NCBI RefSeq assembly: GCF_005222485.1
Contig: NZ_CP029078.1
Span: forward strand, 6,883,501 to 6,947,500
Reading direction: 5' to 3'
Length of the DNA: 64,000 nucleotides
Source of the DNA: Streptomyces griseoviridis
GTDB taxonomy: Bacteria > Actinomycetota > Actinomycetes > Streptomycetales > Streptomycetaceae
Part shown: positions 36,076 through 47,528 of the stretch, piece after piece
Numbering within the stretch: the first letter of the stretch is position 1
How the letters are laid out: each line of letters opens with the position of its first letter
The notes under the pieces: model-generated
What the model was told of the DNA's origin: nothing
Database searches by the model: none
Seen by the model: only the letters and a program-made list of their open reading frames with translations
Made by a program: the position numbers and the translations under genes

Positions 36076-37203
36076 ATGTCCGGCCGCACGCCCACGTCCT
36101 TCACCGTCGACGACTACCGGGCCCGTATGGACCGCGCCACCCGGGCCGCCGCCGACGCCGGTCTCGCGGGGCTCCTCGTGGCACCCGGCCCCGACCTGGT
36201 CTGGCTCACCGGCTACGCGCCCACCGCGGTCACCGAGCGGCTCACCCTGCTGGTCCTCACCCCCGACCGGCCCCCCGTCCTCGTCGTCCCCACCCTGGAG
36301 GCCCCGGACGCCGCCCAGGCACCCGGCGCCGAGGCGCTCAGCCTGCGCGACTGGACCGACGGCAAGGACCCCTACGCCGCCACCGCCGCCCTCCTCGACA
36401 GCACCGGCCGCTTCGGCATCAGCGACAACACCTGGGCCATGCATCTGCTCGGGCTCCAGCGCGCGCTGCCCGACACCTCGCACGCCTCCCTCACCGAGGC
36501 CCTGCCGATGCTGCGCGCCGTCAAGGACGCGGCCGAGCTCGAACTGATGGCGGCGGCGGGCGCCGCGGCCGACGCGACGTTCGAGGAGATCCGCGCGGTG
36601 CGCTTCGCGGGCCGCCGGGAGTCCGAGGTGGGCGCCGACCTCGCCGACCTGCTGCGCCGGTTCGGGCACGAGCAGGTCGACTTCACCATCGTCGCGTCGG
36701 GACCCAACGGCGCCAACCCGCACCACGAGGTGGGCGACCGGGTCATCGAGGACGGCGACATGGTCGTCCTCGACTTCGGCGGCCTCAAGGACGGCTACGG
36801 CTCCGACACCTCCCGCACCGTCCACGTCGGCGCGCCCGACGACGAGGAGCGCGCGGTGCACGACATCGTGCGGGCCGCCCAGGAGGCCGGGTTCCGCGCG
36901 GTGCGCCCCGGCGCGGCCTGCCAGGACGTCGACCGGGCCGCCCGCCAGGTCATCGTGGACGCCGGCTACGGCGAGTACTTCATCCACCGCACGGGACACG
37001 GCATCGGCGTCACCACGCACGAGCCGCCGTACATGATCGAGGGCGAGGAGCGGCCCCTCGTCCCCGGCATGTGCTTCTCCGTGGAGCCCGGCATCTACCT
37101 GCCCGGCCGCTTCGGGGTGCGGATCGAGGACATCGTCACGGTCACCGAGGGCGGCGGGCGGCGTCTCAACGACACCACCCGCGAACTGGTCGTGGTGGAC
37201 TGA
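36076..37203 (+). CDS. M24 family metallopeptidase (Xaa-Pro aminopeptidase-like)
   Basis: 375 residues; ATG with GGGAGG upstream. Creatinase-like N-domain (1-140) and pita-bread catalytic domain with all five metal ligands: Asp in MVVLDFGG, Asp in GSDTSRTV, His in HRTGHGIG, Glu in SVEPGIYLP, Glu in RIEDIVTV. Predicted cytosolic dinuclear-metal peptidase releasing N-terminal residues before proline. Followed 20 bp later by the APH-like gene. Confidence 0.93.
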   Translation: MSGRTPTSFTVDDYRARMDRATRAAADAGLAGLLVAPGPDLVWLTGYAPTAVTERLTLLVLTPDRPPVLVVPTLEAPDAAQAPGAEALSLRDWTDGKDPYAATAALLDSTGRFGISDNTWAMHLLGLQRALPDTSHASLTEALPMLRAVKDAAELELMAAAGAAADATFEEIRAVRFAGRRESEVGADLADLLRRFGHEQVDFTIVASGPNGANPHHEVGDRVIEDGDMVVLDFGGLKDGYGSDTSRTVHVGAPDDEERAVHDIVRAAQEAGFRAVRPGAACQDVDRAARQVIVDAGYGEYFIHRTGHGIGVTTHEPPYMIEGEERPLVPGMCFSVEPGIYLPGRFGVRIEDIVTVTEGGGRRLNDTTRELVVVD

Positions 37204-37223
37204 GCGAGGGCGGTACGACGACC

Positions 37224-38234
37224 ATGCCCAAGTCACCCGCGCCGCCGTCCGCGCCCACCGCCGACACCGTCAGGCGACTCGTCGCGTCCCTGCTCAAGGA
37301 GGGTCAGGGACCGGGAGACCCCGCAGGAGCCGACGGCCGCCCGGGACCCGACGTGCGGCCCGTCGGCGAGGCCGCCGCCGGCGGCGGCCACTTCACCTGG
37401 TGGGTCGGCACCCGCCATGTGCTGCGCCTCGCGCCCGATCGCGCCGCCGCCGTGCGGCTCCGCCGCGAGCTGCGGCTGCGCGACCTCGTCAGGGCGCAGC
37501 TGCCGGTCGCCGTGCCGGCCGGTGTCGCGCACGGCGAATGGGCGCCGGGCCTGACGTACACGCTCGACACCGTCGTGCCCGGCGGCACCGCCGAGGAGCA
37601 CGACGTCTCCGCCGTCGGGGAGGCCGACCTCGCCGGGCTGCTCACCGGACTGCGCGAGGTGCCGGCCCGGCAGGCCGAGACGCTCGGCGTGCCCCAGGTC
37701 GCGCCGCGCTCCCTGGAGGCGCTGCGCCGGATGGCGGTGCAGACGGCGGGACGGCTCGGCGACGCCGACGAGTTCGACCCGGCCGGGCTTCAGCAGTTCC
37801 CGCCGCGGGCGGCCGTCCAGCTCGCCGTGCAGCCGGGGAGCGCGGTGCTGGTCCACCACGGCCTCACCGGCGACCACCTCGTGGTGCGCGCCGACGGCCG
37901 GGTGCGGGGCGTCCTCGACTGGACGGAGGCGGTCCTCGGCGACCCGGCCGAGGACATCGCGGGTCTCGCCGTCGCCGTCGGCTCACCCGCCGCCGTGCGC
38001 GCCGCCACCCTGGCCGGCTACGGCGCCCGCCCCTGTCTGCGCGGCCTCTGGCTGGCCCGCTGCGACACGCTGCTGCGGCTCGCCGCGGCCCTCGACGGCA
38101 AGGACGAGGGCCCGCTCCCGGCGCTGCGCCTCCAACTGGGCCGCGCCTGGGAGGCGATCCTCCTGGAACGCGTCACGGAGCTGAGGAGCGACTCCGATCA
38201 CGACGCCGCCGACACCGACGCCGACCAGCCCTGA
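37224..38234 (+). CDS. Aminoglycoside-phosphotransferase-like protein with altered active site
   Basis: 336 residues. TWWVGTRHVLRLAPD is the N-lobe; VLDWTEAVLGDPAEDIAGLAVAVGSP is the metal-binding DW(E) segment and tail of the APH fold. The catalytic loop reads VHHGLTGDHLVV where the family has H-x-D at the catalytic Asp; here the position is Gly213. Without that Asp kinase activity is doubtful, unless a neighbouring Asp substitutes. Probably co-transcribed with the M24 peptidase gene. Confidence 0.85.
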   Translation: MPKSPAPPSAPTADTVRRLVASLLKEGQGPGDPAGADGRPGPDVRPVGEAAAGGGHFTWWVGTRHVLRLAPDRAAAVRLRRELRLRDLVRAQLPVAVPAGVAHGEWAPGLTYTLDTVVPGGTAEEHDVSAVGEADLAGLLTGLREVPARQAETLGVPQVAPRSLEALRRMAVQTAGRLGDADEFDPAGLQQFPPRAAVQLAVQPGSAVLVHHGLTGDHLVVRADGRVRGVLDWTEAVLGDPAEDIAGLAVAVGSPAAVRAATLAGYGARPCLRGLWLARCDTLLRLAAALDGKDEGPLPALRLQLGRAWEAILLERVTELRSDSDHDAADTDADQP

Positions 38235-38239
38235 GCGCG

Positions 38240-38260
38240 TGGCCCGGCGGGGCCGCCACG
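38240..38260. terminator. Bidirectional hairpin between the APH-like gene and treZ
   Basis: GTGGCCC (38240-38246) pairs with GGGCC-CCAC (38251-38260) around GGCG, with one bulged G. It fills the 32-bp gap between convergent genes. Confidence 0.6.
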
Positions 38261-38266
38261 GCCGTC

Positions 38267-40012
38267 TCACCCCTGCCGCAGCACCACGCACGACTCCCCT
38301 GGCAGGTGCAGCACCCCGTCGGCCCCCGGCGGTGTCACCGGCTCCCACGCGGCCAGGACGCGCGCGGGGCGCGGGCCTAGCGGGATCGCGGCCGGTGCCG
38401 CCGCCAGGTTGACGGCGACCCGGACGTCCCCGCGCCTGAAGGCGAGCCAGCGCTCGCCCTCGTCGTACGCCACCTTGGTGTCGGCGAGGTCCGGGTCGGT
38501 CAGGTCGGGCTCCTCGCGGCGCAGCGCGATCAGCCGCCGGTGCCAGGCCAGCACGCGCGCGTGCGGCTCGGTGGCCGGCTCCGACCAGTCGAGGCAGGAG
38601 CGGTCGCGGGTCGCCGGGTCCTGCGGGTCGGGCACGTCCTCCTCGGCCCAGCCGTGCGCCGCGAACTCCCGCCGCCTGCCGCGCCGTACCGCGTCGGCGA
38701 GGTCCGGGTCGGTGTGGTCGGTGAAGAACTGCCAGGGCGTGCCCGCCGCCCACTCCTCGCCCATGAAGAGCATCGGGGTGAAGGGCGCCGTCAGTGTCAG
38801 GGTCGCCACGCAGGCCAGCAGGCCGGGGGAGAGGGACGCGGCGAGCCGGTCGCCCTGGGCGCGGTTGCCGATCTGGTCGTGGGTCTGGCCGTAGCCGAGC
38901 AGCCGGTGCCCGGCCACCCGGGCGCGGTCCAGCGGGCGCCCGTGGTGCCTGCCCCGGAACGACGAGTAGGTGCCGTCGTGGAACCAGCCGCCGGTGAGGG
39001 TCTTGGCGAGGGCGCCGAGCGGGGCGCGCGCGAAGTCGCCGTAGTAGCCCTGGGACTCGCCGGTCACCGCGGTGTGCAGGGCGTGGTGGAAGTCGTCGTT
39101 CCACTGCGCGTGCAGGCCGAGCCCGCCGTCCGCGCGCGCGGTGATCACCCGCGGGTCGTTGAGGTCGGACTCGGCGATCAGGAACAGCGGTCTGTCCACT
39201 TCGGCGGCGAGGCCGTCCACCGCCGTCGACAGCTCCTCGAGGAAGTGGCACGCGCGCGTGTCGACGAGCGCGTGCACCGCGTCCAGCCGCAGCCCGTCCA
39301 GCCGGTAGTCCCGCAGCCAGGCCAGCGCGCTGCCCACCAGGAACGCCCGTACCTCGTCCGATCCCGGCGCGTCCAGGTTCACCGCCGAGCCCCACGGCGT
39401 GTGGTGCGTGTCGGTGAAGTACGGTCCGAACGCGGGCAGATGGTTGCCCGAAGGGCCGAGATGGTTGTGGACGACGTCCAGGACCACCCCGAGGCCGAGC
39501 GCGTGCGCCCGGTCGACGAACCGTTTCAGGGCCTCGGGCCCGCCGTACGGCTCGTGCACCGCCCACAGCGACACCCCCTCGTACCCCCACCCGTGCCGCC
39601 CGGGGAAGGGACACAGCGGCATCAACTCGACGTGCGTGACGCCCAGTTCGACGAGGTGACCGAGCCGCTCCGCCGCCGCGTCCAGGGTGCCCTCCGCGGT
39701 GTACGTGCCCACGTGCAGCTCGTACAGGACCGCCCCGGGCAGCGGCACCCCGGCCCACGCGGTGCGCCACGCGTACCGCCCGTGGTCGACGACCGCGCTC
39801 AGCCCGTCGGGTCCGTCCGGCTGACGGCGCGCCCGCGGGTCGGGCAGCACGGGACCGTCGTCGAGCGCGAAGCCGTACCGGGTGCCGTCCCGCGCCTCCG
39901 CCTCGCCGCACCACCACCCGGGGCGGTCGGGATCACGCCCCAACGCGTGTGCGGCGCCCCCGCAATGGAGCGTCACACGGCCGGCCTGCGGTGCCCACAC
40001 CTCGAACTGCAC
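38267..40012 (-). CDS. treZ: Malto-oligosyltrehalose trehalohydrolase
   Basis: 581 residues from the GTG at 40010-40012, chosen for its GAAGGGGA ribosome site and because VQFEVWAPQAGRVTL is the family N-terminus; an ATG at 40066 has no ribosome site. Early-set domain, then GH13 barrel: VLDVVHNHLG, DGLRLDAVHALVD (nucleophile Asp), IAESDLNDPR (acid Glu), GQTHDQIGNRAQG. Releases trehalose from the end of maltooligosyl-trehalose. Works after TreY, whose gene lies 2.8 kb away on the same strand with three plus-strand genes in between. Confidence 0.95.
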   Translation of the reverse strand: MQFEVWAPQAGRVTLHCGGAAHALGRDPDRPGWWCGEAEARDGTRYGFALDDGPVLPDPRARRQPDGPDGLSAVVDHGRYAWRTAWAGVPLPGAVLYELHVGTYTAEGTLDAAAERLGHLVELGVTHVELMPLCPFPGRHGWGYEGVSLWAVHEPYGGPEALKRFVDRAHALGLGVVLDVVHNHLGPSGNHLPAFGPYFTDTHHTPWGSAVNLDAPGSDEVRAFLVGSALAWLRDYRLDGLRLDAVHALVDTRACHFLEELSTAVDGLAAEVDRPLFLIAESDLNDPRVITARADGGLGLHAQWNDDFHHALHTAVTGESQGYYGDFARAPLGALAKTLTGGWFHDGTYSSFRGRHHGRPLDRARVAGHRLLGYGQTHDQIGNRAQGDRLAASLSPGLLACVATLTLTAPFTPMLFMGEEWAAGTPWQFFTDHTDPDLADAVRRGRRREFAAHGWAEEDVPDPQDPATRDRSCLDWSEPATEPHARVLAWHRRLIALRREEPDLTDPDLADTKVAYDEGERWLAFRRGDVRVAVNLAAAPAAIPLGPRPARVLAAWEPVTPPGADGVLHLPGESCVVLRQG

Positions 40013-40151
40013 GGACGGTTCCCCTTCGTCTGCCCATCGTGACGGAGTCCGTCCATCGTGCGGCATACGCGGTCGATCCGCCGTCCGATCACCGCCTTTC
40101 GGGCCGGGTGTCGACCGGATGTCCTGGTGCGGTCACCGATCGCTCGCGTTC

Positions 40152-40181
40152 TGGACACCTGGGGAGTCGCTGACCGACAAT
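40152..40181 (+). promoter_or_regulatory. Candidate promoter for leaderless FHA gene
   Basis: TGGACA (40152-40157) and GACAAT (40176-40181) are 18 nt apart, and the -10 box ends 7 nt before the GTG start. No ribosome site lies between, so the transcript probably begins at the start codon. Confidence 0.45.
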
Positions 40182-40188
40182 CACCAAT

Positions 40189-40740
40189 GTGACGTCGTCA
40201 TTCGAGTTCAACACGTACCCCGCGCGGATCTCCGACGCGGAGCGCGACAAGGCGCTGAAGGTGCTCAGGGACGGCGTCGCCCTGGGACGGCTCTCCCACG
40301 ACACGTTCATCCGCCGCATGGAACTGGCGCTGTCCGCCCGCCGTCCCGACGAACTCGCCGTGCTCACCGCCGATCTGCCCACCGAGAGCCGGGTGTCGCG
40401 CCTGGTGTTCGGGACGGTCGAGGCGGTCTCCGGTTTCACCGTGCGGCTGCGCAGGGCCTGGCAGGCCGAGCGCCTCCCCAAGCTGCTGCTGCCGCACCCC
40501 GGCGCGGGACACCCGCTGCGCATCGGCCGCGACCCGGCGAACGGCCTGCGGCTCAACCACGAGACGGTCTCCCGGGTGCACGCCGAGCTGAGCAGGCAGG
40601 GCGGCATGTGGGTGCTGCGCGACCTCGGCTCCTCCAACGGGACGACGGTCAACGGACGGCGCGTCCTCGGCGCCGCCGTCGTCCGCGAGGGCGACCTGAT
40701 CGGCTTCGGGCACATGGCGTTCCGGATCGCCGCCGACTGA
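40189..40740 (+). CDS. DUF1707 plus FHA-domain protein
   Basis: 183 residues from a GTG without ribosome site (probably leaderless). N-terminal DUF1707 (about 12-65: ARISDAERDKALKVLRDGVALGRLSHDTFIRRMELALSARRPDELAVLTADLP), a short linker, then an FHA domain (about 100-180) with the phosphothreonine-binding pattern GRDPANGLRLNHETVSRVHAEL ... LGSSNGTTVNG. FHA proteins read Ser/Thr kinase signals; no kinase gene is in the window. Divergent from treZ. Confidence 0.92.
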   Translation: MTSSFEFNTYPARISDAERDKALKVLRDGVALGRLSHDTFIRRMELALSARRPDELAVLTADLPTESRVSRLVFGTVEAVSGFTVRLRRAWQAERLPKLLLPHPGAGHPLRIGRDPANGLRLNHETVSRVHAELSRQGGMWVLRDLGSSNGTTVNGRRVLGAAVVREGDLIGFGHMAFRIAAD

Positions 40741-40891
40741 CCCCCGACGGCCCGTCCCCGCTCGTCCTCACCCGTTCACCCCGTCGTCTCTTCGGCCCGT
40801 CCCACCCCGGCCGCCGCCCCCGCGCCGTCGATATGGCTGAAATGCCGTTCCTCGTCCGGGTATTGACGTACTCCGCAACTCGTGACTGACT

Positions 40892-42298
40892 GTGTGTACA
40901 CCTGACACGTCCGGTGACCCGACGACACCACCACCGCGGAGGTGTGCCCTGCCGCCCCTCCCGCGCTACCTCACCGTGGACGAACTCGGCGCGAGAGCAG
41001 CGGCCCTGGTCGCCGGCCGTCCGCGCGAGGCCAGGCTGCGCAGCGTGGGCACCTCCCGGGCCGGCCACCCCCTGCGGCTGCTCTCGGTCGGCCGCGGCAG
41101 CCGCCAGGTCCTGGTGGTGGCAGGACCGCACGCCAACGAACCGGTCGGCGGCGTCACCGCGCTGCGCCTCGCCGAACGCGTCCTGGCGCAACCGCGGTTC
41201 ACCGAGGGCGCCGACGCCACCTGGAACCTGCTGCTGAGCGTCGACCCCGACGGACTGCGCCACAACGAGGGCTGGCTGGCGGGCCCTTACACCCTCGGCC
41301 GGTACTTCCGGAACTTCTTCCGCCCCGGCTTCCTCGAACAGCCCGAGTGGCTGCCCGCGGGCGCGGACGCCGCCGCCCTCCCCGAGACCCGCGCCCTGCT
41401 CGGCCTCCAGGACGAACTGCGGCCCTTCCTCCAGTGCTCGCTGCACGGCGTCGACGTCGGCGGCGGCTTCGTCGAACTCACCCACGACCTGCCCGGCCTC
41501 GCCCGGCGCGTCGCGCACACCGCCGCCCGCCTCGGCATACCGCGCGAACTCGGCTCCTACGACGCCCTGTACTGGCCGAGCCTCGGCCCCGCGGTCTACC
41601 GCATCCCGCCGCCCCGCCTCGGCGACCTGGCCGCCGCCATCACCGAGGCGGCCGTCGAGTCGACCTGGCTCCACCCCTGCAGGCACGGCACCGTCACCGC
41701 CGTCGTCGAGGCACCGATGTGGGGGGTGGCCGCCGTCGAGGACGGCTCACCGCCCGCCGACCCGGCCCCCGCGCTGCGCGCCGCGAGCCACAGTCTGCGC
41801 GCCGACATCCGGCTCCTGGCGGCGATCGCCGCGCGGCTCCGGCCGCACCTGGCCGGTGTCCCCGACGCGCCCCGCCTGCTCGCCTTGGTCGAGGACTACC
41901 TTCTGGTCTGCCCGGGACTCGCCGACGCCTGGGACCCGGACATCGCCGACGGCGCCCGCCCGCTGCCGCCGCTCAGCGGCGGCCACCTCGCCGCCCTGAG
42001 CATCTCCGCCCGCCGTCTCGTGCTGCGCACCGCCGGGCTCCTGCACCAGCTCGTCACCCGGACGGGACACGACCCGGCCGAGGTCGGGCCCGTCCTCGAC
42101 CGGCTCATCGACACCTGGTGCGCCGACTACCGCGACCGCTGCGGCGCCCGCTGGATACCGGTCGCACGCCAGGCCGAGTACCAGACCCGGGTAGTGCTCG
42201 CCGCGTTCGAACTCGCCCTGCGCCACCCGCCCGTCCCGTCCCGTTCGAGTGACCCGGGCTGGGGTCCGGAGGCCGCGGTGCCGATGCACCGGGAATGA
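40892..42298 (+). CDS. M14-family zinc carboxypeptidase-like protein
   Basis: 468 residues from a GTG at 40892; no ribosome site there, whereas a strong GGAGGTG at 40938-40944 lies just before an in-frame CTG at 40949, so the true start may be 40949. Zinc site HxxE in AGPHANEPVGG and third ligand His in SLHGVDVGGGF; candidate catalytic Glu in VVEAPMWG. No signal peptide seen, so an intracellular peptidase or amidase is likely. Its stop overlaps the start of an SSI-type inhibitor gene (ATGA). Confidence 0.85.
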   Translation: MCTPDTSGDPTTPPPRRCALPPLPRYLTVDELGARAAALVAGRPREARLRSVGTSRAGHPLRLLSVGRGSRQVLVVAGPHANEPVGGVTALRLAERVLAQPRFTEGADATWNLLLSVDPDGLRHNEGWLAGPYTLGRYFRNFFRPGFLEQPEWLPAGADAAALPETRALLGLQDELRPFLQCSLHGVDVGGGFVELTHDLPGLARRVAHTAARLGIPRELGSYDALYWPSLGPAVYRIPPPRLGDLAAAITEAAVESTWLHPCRHGTVTAVVEAPMWGVAAVEDGSPPADPAPALRAASHSLRADIRLLAAIAARLRPHLAGVPDAPRLLALVEDYLLVCPGLADAWDPDIADGARPLPPLSGGHLAALSISARRLVLRTAGLLHQLVTRTGHDPAEVGPVLDRLIDTWCADYRDRCGARWIPVARQAEYQTRVVLAAFELALRHPPVPSRSSDPGWGPEAAVPMHRE

Positions 42299-42792
42299 AC
42301 ACCACGTACCTCGCGCACACGTCGCACGCGACTTCCGCCGCCCGCACCGCGCTCACCTCACGCCCCGCGCGCGGCGCCCTGCTCGCCGCCCTCGCCCTGC
42401 TCCTCGGCTGCGCCACCCCGGTCGGCGCCACCACCGCCCGGCACGCCGTCCCCGGCAACCACCTCTATCTGACGGTCGTCAAGGGCGACGCCGAGGCCGC
42501 CGACACCCGCGGCACCCTGCTGGCCTGCGCCCCGCCCCGCGGCCACGCCCGCGCCGCCGAGGCGTGCGCCCAACTCGCCGCGGCCAAGGGCGACATCGAC
42601 GCCCTTCCCGAACGGCACGTCTACTGCTCGACGCTCTACGCGCCGGTCACCGCCGACGCCCGAGGCCGCTGGAACGGACGCTCCGTCCACTACCGGCGGA
42701 CGTTCTCCAACGCCTGCCTGCTCGCCGCCCGCACCGGAGCCGTCTTCGCCCTCGACGGCCTCCCCGGCGCCCGCCGCTCCGCCGCCGCCTGA
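42295..42792 (+). CDS. Subtilisin-inhibitor-like (SSI family) secreted protein
   Basis: 165 residues; ATG overlaps the peptidase stop. Long N-region and signal core ALLAALALLLGCATPVGA (contains a lipobox-like LLGC). The mature part follows SSI closely: HLYLTVVKGD, LLACAPPRGHARAAEACAQLAAAKGDIDAL, four conserved Cys, and FSNACLLAARTGAVFAL at the end. The reactive loop reads CSTLYAP, so the P1 residue aligned to SSI Met is Thr, unlike the usual Met/Lys/Arg. Either specificity has shifted or inhibition is weak. Confidence 0.87.
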   Translation: MNTTYLAHTSHATSAARTALTSRPARGALLAALALLLGCATPVGATTARHAVPGNHLYLTVVKGDAEAADTRGTLLACAPPRGHARAAEACAQLAAAKGDIDALPERHVYCSTLYAPVTADARGRWNGRSVHYRRTFSNACLLAARTGAVFALDGLPGARRSAAA

Positions 42793-42797
42793 ACCCG

Positions 42798-42830
42798 GCC
42801 GGGGCAGGGCGCGACGGGCCCCGCCCCGGC
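42798..42830. terminator. Hairpin between the SSI-type gene and treY
   Basis: GCCGGGGC (42798-42805) and GCCCCGGC (42823-42830) pair perfectly around a 17-nt GC-rich loop, between convergent genes. Confidence 0.5.
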
Positions 42831-42837
42831 GGCGCGG

Positions 42838-45192
42838 CTACCCGGGCGACACCCGCTCGAGCAGCGCCACGGGCACCCGCCCGAAGAGGTCCGCGACCCG
42901 CGTGCGCCCCGTGAACTCCCGTTCCGGGGCCTGCGCGTCCGCCCAGCGGCCCGGCGGCAGCGTCAGACACGTGTCCCGCCAGCCGCCCGCCTCCGCCAGC
43001 CGCAGCGACAGCCGGGTGACGGCGGTGACGGCCTCCCCGGACCGCGCGAACGCCAGGCAGTGCGCCGCCGCCGGGCCCTCGGCCGTCAGCGGCGCGTACG
43101 AGGCGGTGTCGCCGAACACCTCCGGCCGGCGGGCCCGCAGCCGCAGCGCGGCGGCGGTGAGCGCCGCCTTCTCACCCGGCTCAGCCGGCGGGAACCGCAC
43201 CGGCCGCCGGTTGTCGGGATCGACCAGCGCCCGGTACTCGGCCTCGCTGCCCTGGTAGAGGTCGGGCACCCCCGGCATCGTCAGCTGAAGCAGCGCCGTG
43301 CCCAGCACATTGGCCCGCACATGCGGCTCCAACGCGGCCCGCAGCGCGGTCACATGACGGCCGGGCGGACCGCAGGGGCCCGCCGCGAGGAACGCCGTCA
43401 CCGCCTCCTCGTAGGCCGCCTCCTGCTCCGTCCAGCTCGTGTAGAGCCCCGCCTCCCGGACATGCTTCAGGAGCGCGGGCCCGATGCGCTCCAGGTCGGG
43501 CTCGCCGAGGCCGAACAGGGTCTGCCAGGCCGCCCACGCCACCTGCCCGTCCGGCACGCCCGTGTCGGCGCGGGTCGCCGCGGTCACGGCGTCCGCCCAG
43601 CGCCCCGGGCACTCGGTGAGCACCGCGAGCGCCGCCCTGACGTCCGCGCTCCGCTTGGTGTCGTGGGTGGTGACGACGGTCCCGGTGGACGGCCAGTCGC
43701 GCTGCACGCGCGCGCAGTGGGCGTGGAACTCGGCGGGGGAGACCGCGGGGCTGCCGGGATCGCCGCCCACCTCGGTCGCCGAAAGCAGCGGCACATAGCG
43801 GTAGAACGCCGTGTCCTCAACGGACTTGGCCCGCAGCGCGGACGCCGTCTGCGCGAACCTGGCCCGGAACTCGGCGCCCTCCGCACCCGGGCAGGCCAGC
43901 CCGATGACCAGGTCGCGCACCACGTCGACGGCGCCCGCCTCCGCCGGGACCACGAACGCGAGCCGGGCCTCGGCCGCCGCCTCCTCGGTGACCACGGAGG
44001 CGGTGTCGCCCGACTCGTAGGGCCGGTACACGCCCAGCCTGACGAGGAGTTCCTCCAGCGCCGTGCGCAGCGCCCAGGGCGCCCGGTCGCGCAGCGCCGG
44101 ATCGGACGAGGCGGCGCACAGCCGGGCCGCCGTGCGGGCCAACCGGTCCGTCTCGGCGGCCAGTTCATAGGTGAGGACCTTGTACGCGGCCCGCCGTACC
44201 GTCGCCCCCCACTCGCCGCCCCTGTCGGTCTGCGGGGCCGCGAACCGCCGGTAGCCGCCCAGGAGTTCACCGGCACCCGCCGGGTCGGTGAAGACCCCGT
44301 CGACGTGCCGCAGCGCGTCGTAGCCGGTGGTGCCCGCGACCGGCCAGGACGGCGGCAGCGGCTCACCGGCCGCCAGGATCTTCTCGACCACCGTCCAGCG
44401 GCCGTCACTCGCCTCGTGCAGCCGCGCCAGATATCCGTCCGGGTCGGCGAGCCCGTCCGGGTGGTCTACGCGCAGCCCGTCGAGGACGCCCTCGCGCAGC
44501 AGTTGGAGCGTCTTCGCGTGGGTCGCCGCGAACACCTCGGGGTCCTCGACCCGCACCCCGATCAGCTCCGAAATGCTGAAGAACCGCCGGTAGTTCAGCT
44601 CCGTGCGGGCCAGCCGCCACCACACCGGGCGGTACCACTGGGCGTCGAGCAGCCTCGGCAGCGGCAGCGACGCGGTGCCCTCGCGCAGCGGGAAGGCGTG
44701 ATCGTGGTAGCGCAGCACGTCACCGTCGACCCGCAGCGCGTCGAGCTCGGTGCCCAGCGGCCCGCCGAGCACCGGCAGCAGCAGCTGCCCGCCGCGCGCC
44801 TCCCAGTCGATGTCGAACCAGCGCGCGTACGGCGACCCCGGCCCCTCCCGCAGCACCTCCCACAGGGCGTGGTTGTGGCGCGGTGCCATCGCCATGTGGT
44901 TGGGGACGATGTCCGCGATCAGCCCGAGCCCGTGCTCCCTGGCCGTCCCGGACAGCGCCCGCAACCCCTCCTCACCGCCCAGCTCCGCCCGCACCCGCCC
45001 GTGGTCGACGACGTCGTAGCCGTGCGTCGAACCGGGCACCGCCTCGAGGACCGGCGACAGATGCAGGTGCGAGACGCCCAGCGAGGCGAGATACGGCACG
45101 GCCTCGGCCGCCGCCGCGAACGGGAACGCTGGCTGGAGCTGCAACCGGTAGGTGGCCGTGGGCACGACGGGCTCTGGGCGCTCAGATGTCAT
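42838..45192 (-). CDS. treY: Malto-oligosyltrehalose synthase
   Basis: 784 residues. TATYRLQLQPAFPF at the N-terminus and GH13 motifs LIADIVPNHMA, LDGLRVDHPDGLADP (nucleophile), WTVVEKILAAGEPLP (acid/base Glu), TVVTTHDTKRSADVRARL-like TTHDTKRSADVRA. The length is normal for TreY. Isomerises the reducing-end glucosyl bond of maltodextrins to the alpha,alpha-1,1 form. Lies 6 bp downstream of glgX on the same strand, so it is co-transcribed with the debranching enzyme that supplies its linear substrate. Confidence 0.96.
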   Translation of the reverse strand: MTSERPEPVVPTATYRLQLQPAFPFAAAAEAVPYLASLGVSHLHLSPVLEAVPGSTHGYDVVDHGRVRAELGGEEGLRALSGTAREHGLGLIADIVPNHMAMAPRHNHALWEVLREGPGSPYARWFDIDWEARGGQLLLPVLGGPLGTELDALRVDGDVLRYHDHAFPLREGTASLPLPRLLDAQWYRPVWWRLARTELNYRRFFSISELIGVRVEDPEVFAATHAKTLQLLREGVLDGLRVDHPDGLADPDGYLARLHEASDGRWTVVEKILAAGEPLPPSWPVAGTTGYDALRHVDGVFTDPAGAGELLGGYRRFAAPQTDRGGEWGATVRRAAYKVLTYELAAETDRLARTAARLCAASSDPALRDRAPWALRTALEELLVRLGVYRPYESGDTASVVTEEAAAEARLAFVVPAEAGAVDVVRDLVIGLACPGAEGAEFRARFAQTASALRAKSVEDTAFYRYVPLLSATEVGGDPGSPAVSPAEFHAHCARVQRDWPSTGTVVTTHDTKRSADVRAALAVLTECPGRWADAVTAATRADTGVPDGQVAWAAWQTLFGLGEPDLERIGPALLKHVREAGLYTSWTEQEAAYEEAVTAFLAAGPCGPPGRHVTALRAALEPHVRANVLGTALLQLTMPGVPDLYQGSEAEYRALVDPDNRRPVRFPPAEPGEKAALTAAALRLRARRPEVFGDTASYAPLTAEGPAAAHCLAFARSGEAVTAVTRLSLRLAEAGGWRDTCLTLPPGRWADAQAPEREFTGRTRVADLFGRVPVALLERVSPG

Positions 45193-45198
45193 GGGAAC

Positions 45199-47358
<2,160 letters not shown>

Positions 47359-47528
47359 GTCATGACTCTTCCAGGTCGAGCGCGCCCCCGTACGCGCCTT
47401 GCTTCCGAGTCTCCTCGAAAGTGATGGAACCGCTAACGACTTACATCCCTCTTACGTTTCGACCAGTGCATACCCGGTGAGCGGCCTGACCACCGCACAC
47501 CGGCGGTGCCGAATGTGTGGGGAAGACA

